A DNA stretch of 64,000 nt from Siphonodentalium dalli (lineage: Eukaryota > Mollusca > Scaphopoda > Gadilida > Siphonodentaliidae), in contig CP136064.1 in assembly GCA_032622095.1 (NCBI GenBank), positions 139,209,954-139,273,953 of the forward strand. Reading direction: 5' to 3'. Positions 11,161 to 23,260 of the stretch are shown here, one piece after another (within the stretch, counting starts at the first letter, position 1; each line of letters opens with the position of its first letter). The position numbers were made by a program, and so were the translations under genes. The notes below the pieces were generated by a model. The model had not been told where the DNA came from. It did no database searches and was given only the letters and a program-made list of their open reading frames with translations.

Positions 11161-11620
11161 TATATATTCTTCTTCGTGAAATCTAGTTGTGCGATTAGAA
11201 GAGCCTAACGTAGTGTCATTTGGATGAGAAATTGTGGGTGGGCACCAAATTTAAGAAGAATGGTCGCAGATTGCCGCCACATTTACACAAACTCATCCCC
11301 ATAGTATGAGGAGTCTAATTGTGTGGCTTAATTTTGTTTCAAAAGTTGCCTCATTTGCGACAGTGTGCACCGAAAGGGATAGGGGCACCAACATTGATAC
11401 ACAATACTTTCAGCCCCAGTTTCTACCAAATTGATACACGTTCTTATCCATGATATGATCAATCTAATCGTGTGCTTTAAAGACATCATATTGGTGAGAG
11501 ATTGTGGGGAGGGGTCGAAACCAAATTTGATCATTTGTTTAGACGCCGATTAGCACAAAACTTATAAATAATCATCTGCATAATATAAGGAATGTAATTG
11601 TGCGGTTTAAGACTATCACA
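11161..11620. repeat. diverged internal repeats (right flank)
   Basis: Three degenerate copies of a ~130-150-bp module are visible. Landmarks are TCTAATTGTGTGG, TCTAATCGTGTGC and TGTAATTGTGCGG, with CACCAACATTGATA and ACCAAATTGATAC. They continue the array interrupted at 8635. Confidence 0.65.
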
Positions 11621-12135
11621 AGCGGGTCATTCGACTCAGTTGTGTCCAGAGGTGAGATGGACACACACACATGGTGTGTATTATTTTTTCAAAAATGGCC
11701 TCATTCGTGGTTTTTTTTATTTTTGCGAAATAATGTGTTTATAATGTTTATGTATCATAATATAAGGTCTGATGAATATATGGTGGTAACTAAATAAATA
11801 CTTCAATAGTTGTGGAACAGAAAAATCGTTATAAACAAAATTACAATCGAAAAGGTGAGCCACTATTTATATTCCATGAATTTTTAAAGTTATAGATAGA
11901 TCTAGAATTATGGTAGTTATGGTTATGACTAGAGCAAGGTTATGCTTGTAGAAAACATTTAGCATTGAAACATGGTACGGGTTGACGATAGGTATGGTTA
12001 TGGTTAAGGTTTGGGTTATGGGAAGGATAATGATTGAGGAGGGGTTTGGATTGGAATATATATGATAATTATATGGAAGTATCAAACTTCCAATAGGAAG
12101 TTTAAAATTTCTAGTTATCTTTGTTCTCTCTTCAG
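11621..12135. other. no gene seen; probable intron-like DNA
   Basis: AT-rich sequence with a short GGTTATGG-type low-complexity run near 11,990. It ends in a pyrimidine-rich tract and TTCAG directly before the KDZ-like exon. Confidence 0.5.
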
Positions 12136-12687
12136 AATGGCTGCTGTTGGCCAAATGACAAAGGAGACGCTATATCGGAACAGACTAATATCATCAAAGC
12201 AGCACTACTTCCTAACTGGATGTAGAAAGCTCACAGAAAGCCACAACAAACTGACACCAGGATTATTCTCAGTGTTCTGCCCACATGGCATTTGTCTTGG
12301 ATTCCAGGTCATGATGGCATGTGAATCACCTCAGACAGCCTTTGACATTTTAATGAGAAGGTTTTCAAAAATTCCAAAGACAATCATATATTGTTGTAAG
12401 TTGCATTTATATGCCTTGCTCAGAGAGCCGGCAAGATTTCGTCATTGCAGATTTTTTGTCGACCGTCTTCATTTCCGTGGCCATATTGGGTGCTCACTTG
12501 GCTACGACATGAAAACGTATAAATCTGACACATCAGTTCGCTCTTTATCAACAGCCAAGTGGTCGAACAAGCCAACAGCGGACTGAGACGTATACAAACT
12601 CAACTAACATATATGCCACCTAAAAACTTAATGGTACACGCAGCGTATTTCTTGAGCTTCGAAACAGGAGGAAGGGTGCATCGATAA
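12136..12687 (+). pseudogene. KDZ-transposase/HMGXB3-like exon, frameshifted
   Basis: The exon starts after a strong splice-acceptor-like tract (CTCTCTTCAG). The first frame (to 12,586) reads a region typical of KDZ (Kyakuja-Dileera-Zisupton) transposase-like and HMGXB3-like proteins: VFCPHGICLGFQ, then SPQTAFDIL, IPKTIIY, LREPARFRHC and FVDRLHFRGHIGCSLGYDM. Near 12,543 the frame shifts, and another frame continues NSQVVEQANSGLRRIQ and TYMPPKN to a TAA at 12,685-12,687. In this superfamily the segment after IIY normally carries Asp before the conserved Cys. Here it reads IIYCCKLHLY, apparently lacking two residues, so the usual acidic residue is absent. The gene is therefore both frame-broken and catalytically doubtful. 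The family call rests on motif memory, not on a search. Confidence 0.7.
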
Positions 12688-12955
12688 AAAAAAAGTTACC
12701 ATAGTAGTAGTTCACTCTTGCATATATGTATGCCAGTTGAGTTTGCACGAATTGTCATATATTATCTTTCGTCTCATTTCGTTATCAAAGTGTCTCATTA
12801 GGATATCAAGAGCTGTCAGGTGCATCAAGATGTCATGCGGTCAGAACATCTGTAATATTACAGGAGTTGTTAATTCTTTATGAGTATCACATATATAATT
12901 ATTTAGTGTTATTTAAATAAAATATTATTATTGTAAAATCTTCCGTTGTTTATGG

Positions 12956-13137
12956 AAAGAGTATTTTCAAATGACCACGCGCAGGTGACCACCGTTCTCG
13001 CACCATTAGGCGTGTCCCAAACAGGCGGTGCAAACATTATTGTTGGCGAACGCTCATTGGTGCGCCGCGTATTTGGGAGACGCCCATTGGTGCTCGACTG
13101 GTGGTGTTCTGCGCGTGGTCATTTGAAAAGACTCTTT
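12956..13137. repeat. 182-bp MITE-like inverted repeat
   Basis: Terminal arms of 29 bp (12,956-12,984 and 13,109-13,137) are complementary with one mismatch: AAAGAGTATTTTCAAATGAC outward, then CACGCGCAG. Inside are second-order inverted stretches such as GGTGACCACC/GGTGGTG. The open frame across it is a product of the symmetry. Confidence 0.7.
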
Positions 13138-13230
13138 GTCAAAACCACCGCCTGTTTGTGCTGATCCCATTAACACGTAATTAATTCTTTAATTATATTG
13201 ACGCCCCTTTGTGTTACTCAATGCCCTAAG
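13138..13230 (+). repeat. ~93-bp tandem unit, first copy (interrupted)
   Basis: The unit reads from CGCCTGTTTGTGCTGATCCC to ACTCAATGCCCTAAG. The next copy starts on the far side of the inserted element at 14,097, and a further copy of the junction sequence lies at 14,183-14,218. Confidence 0.75.
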
Positions 13231-14096
13231 GGTGCATTTACACTGTGTATAGATCTGTATACAGATATGTATAAAGTCACGTGTCGTGCATCACTGTCAT
13301 CACAACATGATGAATAATAGTGAACGCGCGCTGACCAGTATTCTGGTAATTGACAACTCACTAGGAGTCGTTTCAGTTTAGGCCAGACATAACAATGGTT
13401 CAACTAACAGCCGACAACAGCGATTTGGTATGTGCCGCGTCAGCATATATATATATAGGTCTCCTGTTTGCACCATCTGGGAGGTGGTCATGTTGGATTG
13501 GTATGGAGTGGGTATCCATGCTACAAAACCCCGTATTTGACCAAATGTAGCAACATTTCCAACTGATGACTATTCTAATGACAATGTTGACCAAATGTAG
13601 GACAATATCGTTTTTATTAAATTAACTAGCAGTTTTGACTGGCCACGGGGAGGGACCAGGGCAAATCTTTCCATATAAGGTAGGAAATTATGCAAATATT
13701 GGTCAGAAAACAATACTCCAAAATGTTTGAAAATCAAACTACAATATCATTTTCAACATATTGTTGGTTTGGAAATTACAACTAATGTTTTGTCAGGTAT
13801 GAAATTTTCAACTGTTGAGAATTTTGACCAAAGTTGGGGTGAGACACCCTCACCCCGGTTGACACGTCCCTGTCCATCTTGAATATACAAAATACATGGG
13901 TTGAAATGACAACGAAAACTGTAATACATTATTCGCCAAGCCCGAGTAACAATTAATCAAAACAGATTTGCCTGTCGCAATGTTTCTGCGTTGACCCTGA
14001 CTTTTAGCAGACACGATTTTCGCTCACAGGGACGAATACCGTTTTCTTTCTGTGTGCATTTCTATATCAACAGTTCTGTAGCAGTGTAAATGCACC
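13231..14096. mobile_element. 866-bp TIR element, non-autonomous
   Basis: The ends GGTGCATTTACACTG (13,231) and CAGTGTAAATGCACC (14,082-14,096) are exact inverted repeats. CTAAG flanks both sides. Read as GGGTGCA...TGCACCC, the duplication is TAA. The neighbouring tandem unit near 14,197 (GCACTAAGTAGCG) shows the site with a single CTAAG. A 3-bp TAA duplication would fit PIF/Harbinger, while a 5-bp CTAAG would not, and the data do not decide. The interior shows no transposase. Confidence 0.8.
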
Positions 14097-14218
14097 CTAA
14101 GCAGCGTAACGCCTGTTTGTACTGATCCCCTATACACACTGCGCGTAATAAATCTCTATTCATTGATCGACGCCCATCTGTATGACTCATTGCACTAAGT
14201 AGCGTAACGCCTGTTTGA
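14097..14218 (+). repeat. ~93-bp tandem units, second and third copy
   Basis: CAGCGTAACGCCTGTTTGTA to ACTCATTGCACTAAG is a full unit, followed by the start of another (TAGCGTAACGCCTGTTTG). It corresponds to the interrupted unit at 13,138. Confidence 0.75.
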
Positions 14219-15895
14219 GCCACTTTGGAATAATTACATATATGAGGAAGCATATTAAGAATTATTATGAAGTGAAACTGTCTTTCGCTTGGCTCTTACT
14301 TGACCTGGTGACCCCATTTTAACCAATCTGAATTCCAACCAAACAAGAACATTCCATGCTAAATAAGCCAACTAATTCTTGCAAAAACGTTTTAAGAATT
14401 ACTATGGAGAGATATGTCCCTTACTCTGCCCTTATTTGATTCTGTGATCCCATTTTCACAAATCTGAATTTGTGTCACCCAAGGTCATTTCATACCAAAT
14501 ATAAGCAAAAGACATGTAAGCCATTTGGTTCTTGCAAAGACATATCATGAATTACCAAAGGAGCCTCAATATTAAATGTGAGCTATTAAAATAGACCTGG
14601 CGATTCTTTCAAAGAAAACATTTCAAGGGTTACTATAGAGGGAAAGTATGTCCCTGGCCTTTCCCCTAGTTGACCCTATCTGAACAAAAGATCATCAACT
14701 GTTGGAAATTTATCAAAACCTTACTGATAATACCAGTTTATATCAAAATTATGAGTACCAAACATGAATTCATAGCATAGACAGGGTGGGTGCAGGAGTT
14801 TCAAATTTCCTATCTCTGCCCCTATTTGAACCAAATGTAAATGCCAATCTATAAGATTCATTGATCTCTGATAATTGTTCCTTGAAATCATAAATACCAC
14901 ACATCATTATCACAGATGAAAAGAAGTTAATAGCCTAGATAAACATAATATAACACTTGCCTAGAATACAGCACATGGGAATTAATATAATTTAAATTGA
15001 AATGCATGAAACAAATAAATATTATATGTGATGTGTTTATCAACAGCTGTCAGCTAAGATAAGGTTGGGTTCGAGCTTGGATTCCTACCCGAGGGTTTTA
15101 CATGTGTTATCACATCGGGATATTATTTCTGAGTCAATATATGACGCCCATATAAAAAGCGTTTAATTTATTAGTTTTTACACGGGAATATGATAAGATC
15201 GGTTAATCCAAGGAAGTCTAGACGTATATTCTATACATGTGTTACTCTTATCTTGACATTTTGTAAACTGCCGCAAGGTAGACTGCTCTGGACATCACTA
15301 GTGAAGTTTCCACTATCGAAGTTCAAGACAGGGGTGCCTCTATATGTGGGACCGGGGTGCGTGCACCCACCTGCTCATATATTATGGGTATCACAAAACT
15401 AAGTTTGATAAAAGATTCAAGATTATAGTGCAAGTTGTGTTCTCTATTTATTCTACGCCATATTTTAACGATTATTATGGAGGGAAAGAGTTATGGTCCT
15501 GGCTTCGCACCTCTTTGAACTTAAGAATTGATAAGGAAGAAAATAGTTATGGCCCTGACTTTAAAACTATTTGACTTTTTGCACTCATTTGAACGAATTT
15601 GATTGTTAGTCATCCACATCTCAAGTTTAAAGAATTGTTAATGGATGGACAAACGAGGCATGATGACTATACCGGTAGCTCCACCAGAGACTTACATGTA
15701 GTCTCAGGTCATAGTCAGGTGAGCTAATAAGGGCCGTAAGCCCGTAACTAAACTACTACATGTAGTTTGCAAATTGATCAGCATTTTATTAACATAAGAC
15801 ACACATATATTACTACCCGGTAAGCTATATGTAGAAGCCACATTACATAAAAATCAACTTTAGAGTGCTTACCGGTATTATAATTCCTCTTTCAG
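14219..15895. other. probable intron with degenerate repeats
   Basis: The stretch contains weakly repeated modules (TTTGATTCTGTGATCCCATTTT-like and ATTATGGAGGGAAAGAGTTATGG-like strings) but no credible open frame. It lies between the two decayed exons of the KDZ-like region and ends with TTCCTCTTTCAG, a good acceptor-like sequence. Confidence 0.45.
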
Positions 15896-16266
15896 CTATT
15901 TTAGAATGGTTTGCTCCTGCAGACAAAGTGAAGGCAGTGATGTCCGACTCAACCAAAGAATTAATTGATGATCAGGCAGTAATGGATAATTGGTGCCTGG
16001 TCCCTTATGAATGTTCCCATCCACTGATCAATCTTGAAGAGTTCAGAATTTTTTTCACACAAACAGGATTCACTCTTGCTTGTGAAATTCAGGATTGTTT
16101 AATGGATGATGTGCCATGCTTTGACTGTGGGAATTAAATGCAAACTGATGATAGCATAATATGGTGCCAGTCTTCTCTGAAGAGATATCATTCGGATTGT
16201 GTGGAAGTTATGCAGATACGTGACAGTTGGCTATGCAGTGATTGTACCATTAGTACTAGCATTTGA
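15896..16266 (+). pseudogene. PHD-finger exon with internal stop
   Basis: After the acceptor-like TTCCTCTTTCAG an open frame reads ILEWFAPADKVKAVMSD, then CLVPYECSHPL and a Cys-poor stretch. It reaches CFDCGN and a TAA at 16,135-16,137. Translation in the same frame continues MQTDDSIIWCQSS, YHSDCVEV and SWLCSDC to a TGA at 16,264-16,266. Together this is a PHD-type pattern (C-x2-C, C, H-x2-C, C-x2-C). The fourth ligand is lost: CQSS appears where C-x2-C is expected. The stop falls inside the finger. PHD and other zinc clusters often accompany KDZ-type proteins, so this may be the 3' exon of the gene at 12,136, but the link is inference. Confidence 0.6.
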
Positions 16267-16559
16267 AGATATGAATGGCCTTCATGGTGGTTATTGCTGT
16301 TAAAATAGTCACATACATTAAAACTGCCATAATCAGAAAGAGTATTAAAATATAAACAGAATTTTTTCTTATAACAATCATAAATATCATGTAAAAATTA
16401 AGTTATTCTCGAGTTTGTATGCTTTTGTTATGTAAACAACAGCCAAAAATGTTACAGAACTGGGCTTTTGAAATCTGTTTACTAGTACATAACACAGCGT
16501 ACAAACTTGACAATAATATACTATGTACGCGATATTTATGATTGGTACTAGTATATTAA
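16267..16559. other. nothing recognised
   Basis: AT-rich 3' flank of the PHD exon. No repeat or gene is identified. Confidence 0.4.
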
Positions 16560-16583
16560 AGAATAAAACATGTCTACATGTAT

Positions 16584-16740
16584 ATGTCAATATTCATTCT
16601 GTTTATGGAGGTTTTAACGGCTGTGAGTATTTAAGCAGCATATGCACCATACAACTACAACATCTTTATATGTCAATATTCATTCAGGTTATGTAGGTTT
16701 TAACGGGTGTGACTATTTAAGCAGCATACGCACCATAAAA
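16584..16740 (+). repeat. ~90-bp tandem repeat split by the palindrome
   Basis: Two units share CAATATTCATTC, GGTTTTAACGG and GCAGCATA. A third unit of the same family (TATTCATTCTGTTTATGGAG) lies immediately after the right end of the large palindrome at 21,785-21,852, and again at 27,006-27,075 in the duplicated copy. The palindrome therefore interrupts this array. Confidence 0.75.
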
Positions 16741-16749
16741 CATGTCTAC

Positions 16750-19700
16750 TAGTCCAGGAGATATTGATCGACCTCTGCACCCCCCCCCCCCCCACAGGAC
16801 TCAACTTCACCCCACTAATTTTCTTCCTTAAGGTCTCCTATAATTTTGTTCACTTGTTAACAAGAAAAAAAAATGGCCGCAGAAACTCCAGACAAGATGG
16901 CGTCCATCATGGCGGCCATTTTTTTTTCAAATGCACCATGTCTCTTTGATCGCCGTTATAGTAAAGATGATATCACATGCGGAATTGTTTCCCGCTCGAT
17001 TCGTTATGCTAATATACAACCCTTACAAATTAGCGAAAAATCCGACACCAGAATCCAATATGGCGGCCAAGATGGCCGCCGAAATGTGAAAATATGCTAT
17101 TTTTCTGACATGTTACCACCTTTCGTTTGTCTCTGTGGGAAAATGTTGGTATATTTGCGTCATGTTATACATTTATCATATAGAGGAGTCATTTTCGGCC
17201 ACATGGGGACCATAATAAACATTCATTGCGGGATATTTTTGTCCGATATCACGTTTTCCCAAATGCCGGTATAATAGGTCAAAGCCGAATCTACATTAAT
17301 AACGCGATGTAATGTTTCGAATCAATGAATGTTATTGCTATTATAACAACACCATGCATATATATGTGCAGGAGATACTCGAGCTAGGATTCCTCTTATA
17401 TCTGAGTTGAGGAATATTTACCCAAATCCAAGATGGCGGCAAAAATGGCCACCAGAAATCGAAAATCGCCGATTTTAACATCAGTGAGCATTATTGTCAT
17501 GAAAACTCCACACCTGCTTACTATTGTGAGTTGCGTACACTTAGGCGAAGAACTTTCCTTGTACCATATCCAAATAAAAGTACCCCAAATCCAAAATGGC
17601 GCCCACAATGGCGGACAGATTTTGAAAAATCACCGAAATTCCCTCATATTCACATCATTGGGCATTATTGTCGAGACAACTCCACCCATGCGTACAGTTG
17701 AGTTGGAAATACTGAGGTGAAGTAATTACCTTACATCTCATGCAAGAAATGGTTTTCCAAATAGAAGATGGCGGCCAAAATGGCGACCGAAATTTGAAAA
17801 TACGCCTACATTCCTTTACTTTCTTAGGATGGGCGTTATTGTTTCGCGATTTCTACCCACCATTACATGTTGATATGTATGAATTATTCATTAGGGTTTG
17901 GCAAGTGATACTCACAGTCAATATGGCGGCCAAACTGGCGGCCAGAAATTGAAAAGAAGCCGATATTAGCACACACTAATTTCAACTTTTTGTCATAATA
18001 TCGATTTGTATAGACGGAACGGTACATAATATAAGCCATATATTAGTTCCAATGTAAGTCGTAGCCTTTTGGAACGATGACAACCCACAATCGCGATGTG
18101 GCATTTCAAAATCCATTCTCCACTAAGGGCTCATACTGGCCGTAACCGTATAGGTGCGCCGAATAGTCTTCCAAGAATCAAAACAACAGTAACTGAGCTT
18201 ATTCTGAATTTGCCACATTCAGCATTATCTAGACCCGTTTCCGTCTCTTCGTCAGATTAATCTATCTCACTCACAAAAACAGTTTACTACACTTCTTTGT
18301 AGAAGGGTGCCACTAATCGGAATGTTTCAAACAATATATATGCCGATGTTCAGCTCACGTGTTTGTTTCGAAAGCTTGGAATTCTTAACGAGCTTCATTC
18401 GTGGTATAGCTTATGGTATAATTAAGATGCTACATATGGGGTATATGCGTCATCTTGTGCGATACACTAGAAAGGTATTCGGTCGATGCGTATACTAGCT
18501 TTCAGAAGGACCTATCTATCTGCGTATTGTCATCTTTGTTGACCCAATGGGGATAACAACGTGTACACCTGGTGATCTTCCCAAACAGCCACTTCCCAAT
18601 ATATGGTTCATCAATTCGCATACTCATCTAATGCACTGACGTACCCGGACGACTTCTGAATATGGCTTCGAATGTTGAAAGCCCGACATTTGACGGATGC
18701 ATTTCTGCTAAGGCATAGAAGACCATAATGCATAATATACCCAAACTCCTTGAACATCATCACAAGAACAAGCTTGTTGGCGTCCAGCAATCTTCTCACC
18801 GAACTTATCCAAGCAGATGATAACAGTACACACGGTGCTCGTTTGTGGGTATGTGTCATGATAGTGGAGATGAAATTGGACCATGACTGCACCGCCCTTT
18901 ATTTTGTTATGTTTTATATTCAAACAGGATCTCATGTGTGGCTTTCCTTTCCTTGTATATGCTAAGATTGTATGTTCCCATTCGTTTGGAAGCCGTTTTT
19001 AAACAGCTGGACCAGGCGTGTGCCATTGGCTACTGCTGTATAAGCCCCACCAAGACTGGAGTGTAGCCTTAAAGGCGATACCTTTGATAGTTGGTTGATA
19101 TGTCATACTCACGCTGGGTGGTATGGTTCAAGAAAGTACAAATGCAATCAACAAAAGGATGAAATGTTCAACGCGAAGAACATCCAGAGGAATGTTACGT
19201 TGATGAGCTTTTGCATTCAGTTCAACAAACGTTGGTACACCAAGTGATTTCTTGGTAACATCACCATTGCGATAATTTTCCGGCATGAGACATTAACTGC
19301 TATATTCTAAAGTTATATATATAAAGCTATATGACCATAACGTTCACAGCCATTGCCATCGAGACTGTAAATTGTTCTTTAAATACATAGTGAAATAAAT
19401 GCACCACAGTTCCTGACATTTTCTTGAATAATACCGCCAACATACTGACTGTACTGACACTAACCCTGAGAGAGGATAACAAAAAACGTATACATTCATG
19501 CTATAAAGACATTATCCTTCAGTCCATCCGACTGTTTTGAGGGAGGCTAGCTTTGTATTATACAGACAAAAATGTACGTAGTTCAATCAGAAAGGCTTCG
19601 AAACGGATGTGGAAATACAATATTACCACACCAAATAAAACCGACACGCATGACATTCTATATCTTAAGCATGCACCAGCTGTAGGGGTGGTGTATACCG

Positions 19701-21774
19701 TGGCCCATTTCATTCCCACTATCATGGCGCATGTCCATAAACTAGCACCGCGAGCATTGTTCCACTCTGCTGGGAGATATTCGACGAGACAAATGCGGGG
19801 CGTCACACAGTTTGCTTCGGATCATGGTCAAGAAGTGTGGGTAGTCTGTACACTATGGTCTTCTCCTTAGCAGATAGACATCTGTCCAAGTGAATGAGAC
19901 AGCTAGCAACCCTCGAAACACTGTCCAAGTTGTCCACATATGCCAATACGTTCACTGAGTTTGTGAGTTGACGAACCATCTATTGAGAAGTGACTAGCTA
20001 ACTGGTTCGACAGGTGCACATGTCGTTATCCCCATGGGGTATGAGACACATACATAGATATGACCTTCTGTAAGCTTGTATACTCATCGGTCATATGCCT
20101 TCATAGTTCAGGATGACGCACAAATATCATATTTAGCAAATATTTAAAATCGTAAGCTAGACACCGGAAAATGAATTGTTTGAAACGTTATGATTAGAGG
20201 GACCCTACTCCCAGGAAGTGGTGAATACTTTGTCGGTGTGAGCTACCTAGATTTATCAGACAAAGAAATGGAAGCTGGTCCAGATAATTATGGACGTGAC
20301 GTTGCAAATCAGAATCTGTTATCAGGTAATTGTTCTGATATAACTATTCGGCGCACCTACGCTTACGGCCATTATCGGCGCTAAGTGGAGAATGGATTTC
20401 GAAATACCACATCGCGATATTAATTGTGGTTTTCATCTTTCCAGAAGGATACGAGCTATGTTATGCGTTTTGATACCTTCAAGTTGAACTAGTAGATGGT
20501 GTATGTACAGTTTCGTCCATACATACCGATATTAAGACAAAAAGTTGAAATTAATATGTGAAAATATCGATTTCTTTTCAATTTCTAGCCGCCAATTTAG
20601 CAGCGATCTTGGCTGTGAGTATCAATTGCCAAACCATGCCAAACCCATGAATACTTCATGTCACTATTCAATATCAACATGTAATGGTGGATCGAAATCG
20701 CGAAACAATAACGCCCATCGTAAGAAAGTAAAGGAATGTAGACTTGTTTTCAAATTTCGATCGCCATTTTGGCCGCCATCTACGATTTGGAAAACAATTT
20801 CTTGCATGAGATGTATGGTAATTACTTCACCTCAGTATTTCCAACTCAACTGTAAGCATGGTGGAGTTTTCTCGACAATAATGCCCAATGATGTGAATAT
20901 GAGGGAATTTCGGTGATTTTTCAAAATCTGTCCGCCATTGTGGGCGCCATTTTGGATTTGGGGTGCATTTATTTGGATATGGTACAAGGAAAGTTCTTCG
21001 CCTAAGTGTTCCCAAATCACAATAGTAAGCAGGTGTGGAGTTTTCATGACAATAATGCTCACTGATGTTAAAATCGGCGATTTTCGATTTCTGGTGGCCA
21101 TTTTGGCCGCCATCTTGGATTTGGGTAAATATTCCTCAACTCAGATATAAGAAGAATCCTAGCTCGAGTATATCCTGCACATATATATGCATGGGTGTTG
21201 TTATACTAGCAATAACATTCATTGATTCGAAACATTACATCGCGTTATTAACGTAGATTCGGCTTTGACCTATTATACCGGCATTTGGGAAAACGTGATA
21301 TCGGACAAAACTATCCCGCAATGAATGTATATTATGGTCCCCGTGTGGTCGAAATTGACTCTTCTATATGATAAATGTATAAGATGACGCAAATATGCCA
21401 ACATTTTCCCACATAGACAAACGAAAGGTGGTAACATGTCAGAAAAATAGCATATTTTCACATTTCGGCGGCCATCTTGGATTCTGGTGTCGGACTTTTG
21501 GCTAGTTTGTAAGGGTTGTATATTAGCATAACGAATCGAGCGGAAAACAAGACCGCATGTGATATCATCTTTACTATAACGGCGATCAAAGAGACATGGT
21601 GCATTTAAAAAAATGGCAGCCATGATGGACGCCATCTTGTCTGGATTCTCTGCGGCCACTTTTTTTCTTGTTAACAAGTGATCAAAATTATAGGCGACCT
21701 TAAGGAATAAAATTAGTGGGGTGAAGTTGAGTCCTGTGGGGTGGTGCAGAGGTCGACCAATATCTCCTGGACTA
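16750..21774. mobile_element. ~5-kb palindromic element
   Basis: The left end TAGTCCAGGAGATATTG and the right end CAATATCTCCTGGACTA are inverted. Arms correspond over about 2.5 kb each with a centre near 19.27 kb. Outer parts are highly similar (e.g. 17,433-17,720 against 20,832-21,113), and inner parts diverge to an estimated 65-75%. TA lies at both outer edges, which fits a TA-targeting element but is not proof. The outer arms hold tandem modules of ~165 bp with AAGATGGCGGC-like strings. Short open frames occur in the arms, but none has a recognisable domain and several lack ATG. A run of about 14 C at 16,780 is absent from the right arm. Confidence 0.75.
20190..20384 (+). other. unassigned 64-codon ATG frame
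   Basis: An ATG-initiated frame (MIRGTLLPGSGEYF...) ends at TAA 20,382-20,384. The left arm has a diverged antisense counterpart without the open frame. The tandem copy at ~25,415 has lost one A and is shifted. No domain is recognised. I list it only because it starts with ATG, and it is more likely non-coding palindrome sequence. Confidence 0.15.
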
Positions 21775-22916
21775 TACAGTTATGTTTTAATATTCATTCT
21801 GTTTATGGAGGTTTTAACGGGTGTAACTATTTATGCAGCATACACACCATGAAGATCAGCTATGCCTTTAAGGCCACAATAATTAATTAGCCTAGTTTAA
21901 TAACATTTGAGTCAGAACTGTATAAAATTTAAACAATGAAGATGAAAGCAAAAAAGAGACTCTGCCATCTTTTCTTCACCAGTGACACTGTGACCAAATG
22001 CTTCATATTTTAATTGACATGAACATAAAACTAATCATGTACTGTGCGCAGTACTGGAAAAGAGTAACTTATTTACAATATTGAGAAAAAAGTGGAAGGA
22101 TGGGGTTCATAAATCAGGCTATTAAACTGATGTTGCCAAGTGTAAGTTATATTGACAGAACACAATGCTCATCTTAATCAAGAATATTTTATCAAATGAG
22201 TTGCTGACGGAGCAAGAATATATACAGCTCAAGCAAAATGTAACTATATTCATTATTCAATGTCATAATTTTCAATTCAGATGCTGGGGTACTTTATCAA
22301 CTGTGTTTAATGTTAATGAATAATGTTGATGATAAATACCCCAATGCTCCCAGAATTAATTATTTTGTGAATTGACTATACTAGAATATGGTTTTGTGTC
22401 ATTGTAGTATGGTATTTGCTATGTTGGATTTTGTTCCAGAAACCTACTAGTAATCCACTGCCCAATTTGTCTTGCCTTGTGGTTTAATGCATAAGATGCA
22501 TGTATGTACTAGAGTAGTATATACCGGTACATGTACTAGGGCATGTAAACTATATAGAGGTGTGGTGTACTGCCACAATTATAAATTTTGAAACCCATGA
22601 TTTGCATTGCTAATTTGCACTGAATACAATGTGCCTCTGTAAACAACTCATGTTTGTGTTAATATACTGCAATAATTATACTGGTAAGTGTCATCACCAT
22701 ATTAGCATTTTATGTAATTGAATACCGGTACCCAAATCTTTCTACATGTAAATGATTCTACAGATAACTGCATTAACATACTTTTAATCTACAACATGCA
22801 ATGATCTAGGTTCACTCGACTTGCTGTGTATTATTGAGCGTTATCTGTACATTATCACATGATGTGGTCGAACAGTTTCACTATAAGAAATATTTATCTC
22901 TTTTCACCATATTTAT

Positions 22917-23018
22917 ATCAGCATTGTAAGTTCTGCAACAATTATCACAATGAATAATGTATAATTGTATATGTACATTATTCAGTGTGATAATTGTTAC
23001 AGAACTTACAGTGCTGAT
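22917..23018. repeat. 45-bp-arm inverted repeat
   Basis: The arms 22,917-22,961 and 22,974-23,018 are complementary with few mismatches. Their ends are ATCAGCATTGTAAGTTCTG and CAGAACTTACAGTGCTGAT, with a 12-bp loop. The copy in unit 2 is at 28,140-28,241. Confidence 0.85.
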
Positions 23019-23025
23019 ACATGTA

Positions 23026-23200
23026 TAGTCCAAGTCTTCTTGTACTAAAACCAGCTAAGACATTGGGATGGTATTATTTGAGCGGTGCACTAACACTTGA
23101 CTCGTGTCATAAGAAGTCTATGGGCCCGATCTCGGACTAAATGCCAGCATCTAACCATCCCAATATCTTAGCCGGTTTTAGTATGAGAAGACTTGGACTA
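23026..23200. repeat. 47-bp-arm inverted repeat
   Basis: The arms 23,026-23,072 and 23,154-23,200 are complementary: TAGTCCAAGTCTTCT outward, and GGTTTTAGTATGAGAAGACT on the far side. The unit 2 copy is at 28,249-28,423. It probably represents a second small foldback element next to the first. Confidence 0.85.
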
Positions 23201-23260
23201 ATACATGTATAAATGTTGTGAAAAGAGACCTTTATTTTGAATAGTATTATGTAGTATTAA

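Noticed and set aside
12946-13164. 72-codon frame
   Set aside because: It lies across the 182-bp inverted repeat and is produced by its symmetry.
19558-19806. Antisense frame resembling a membrane transporter segment (VEYLPAEW...)
   Set aside because: The resemblance is limited to a few residues, the start is GTG, and the homologous left-arm frame is broken. It is not enough for a call.
19553-19870. 105-codon frame repeated identically at 24,781-25,098
   Set aside because: It begins with TTG. It matches the opposite arm of the palindrome only as nucleotide similarity, and it is identical in both units because the whole 5.2 kb is duplicated. No domain is visible.
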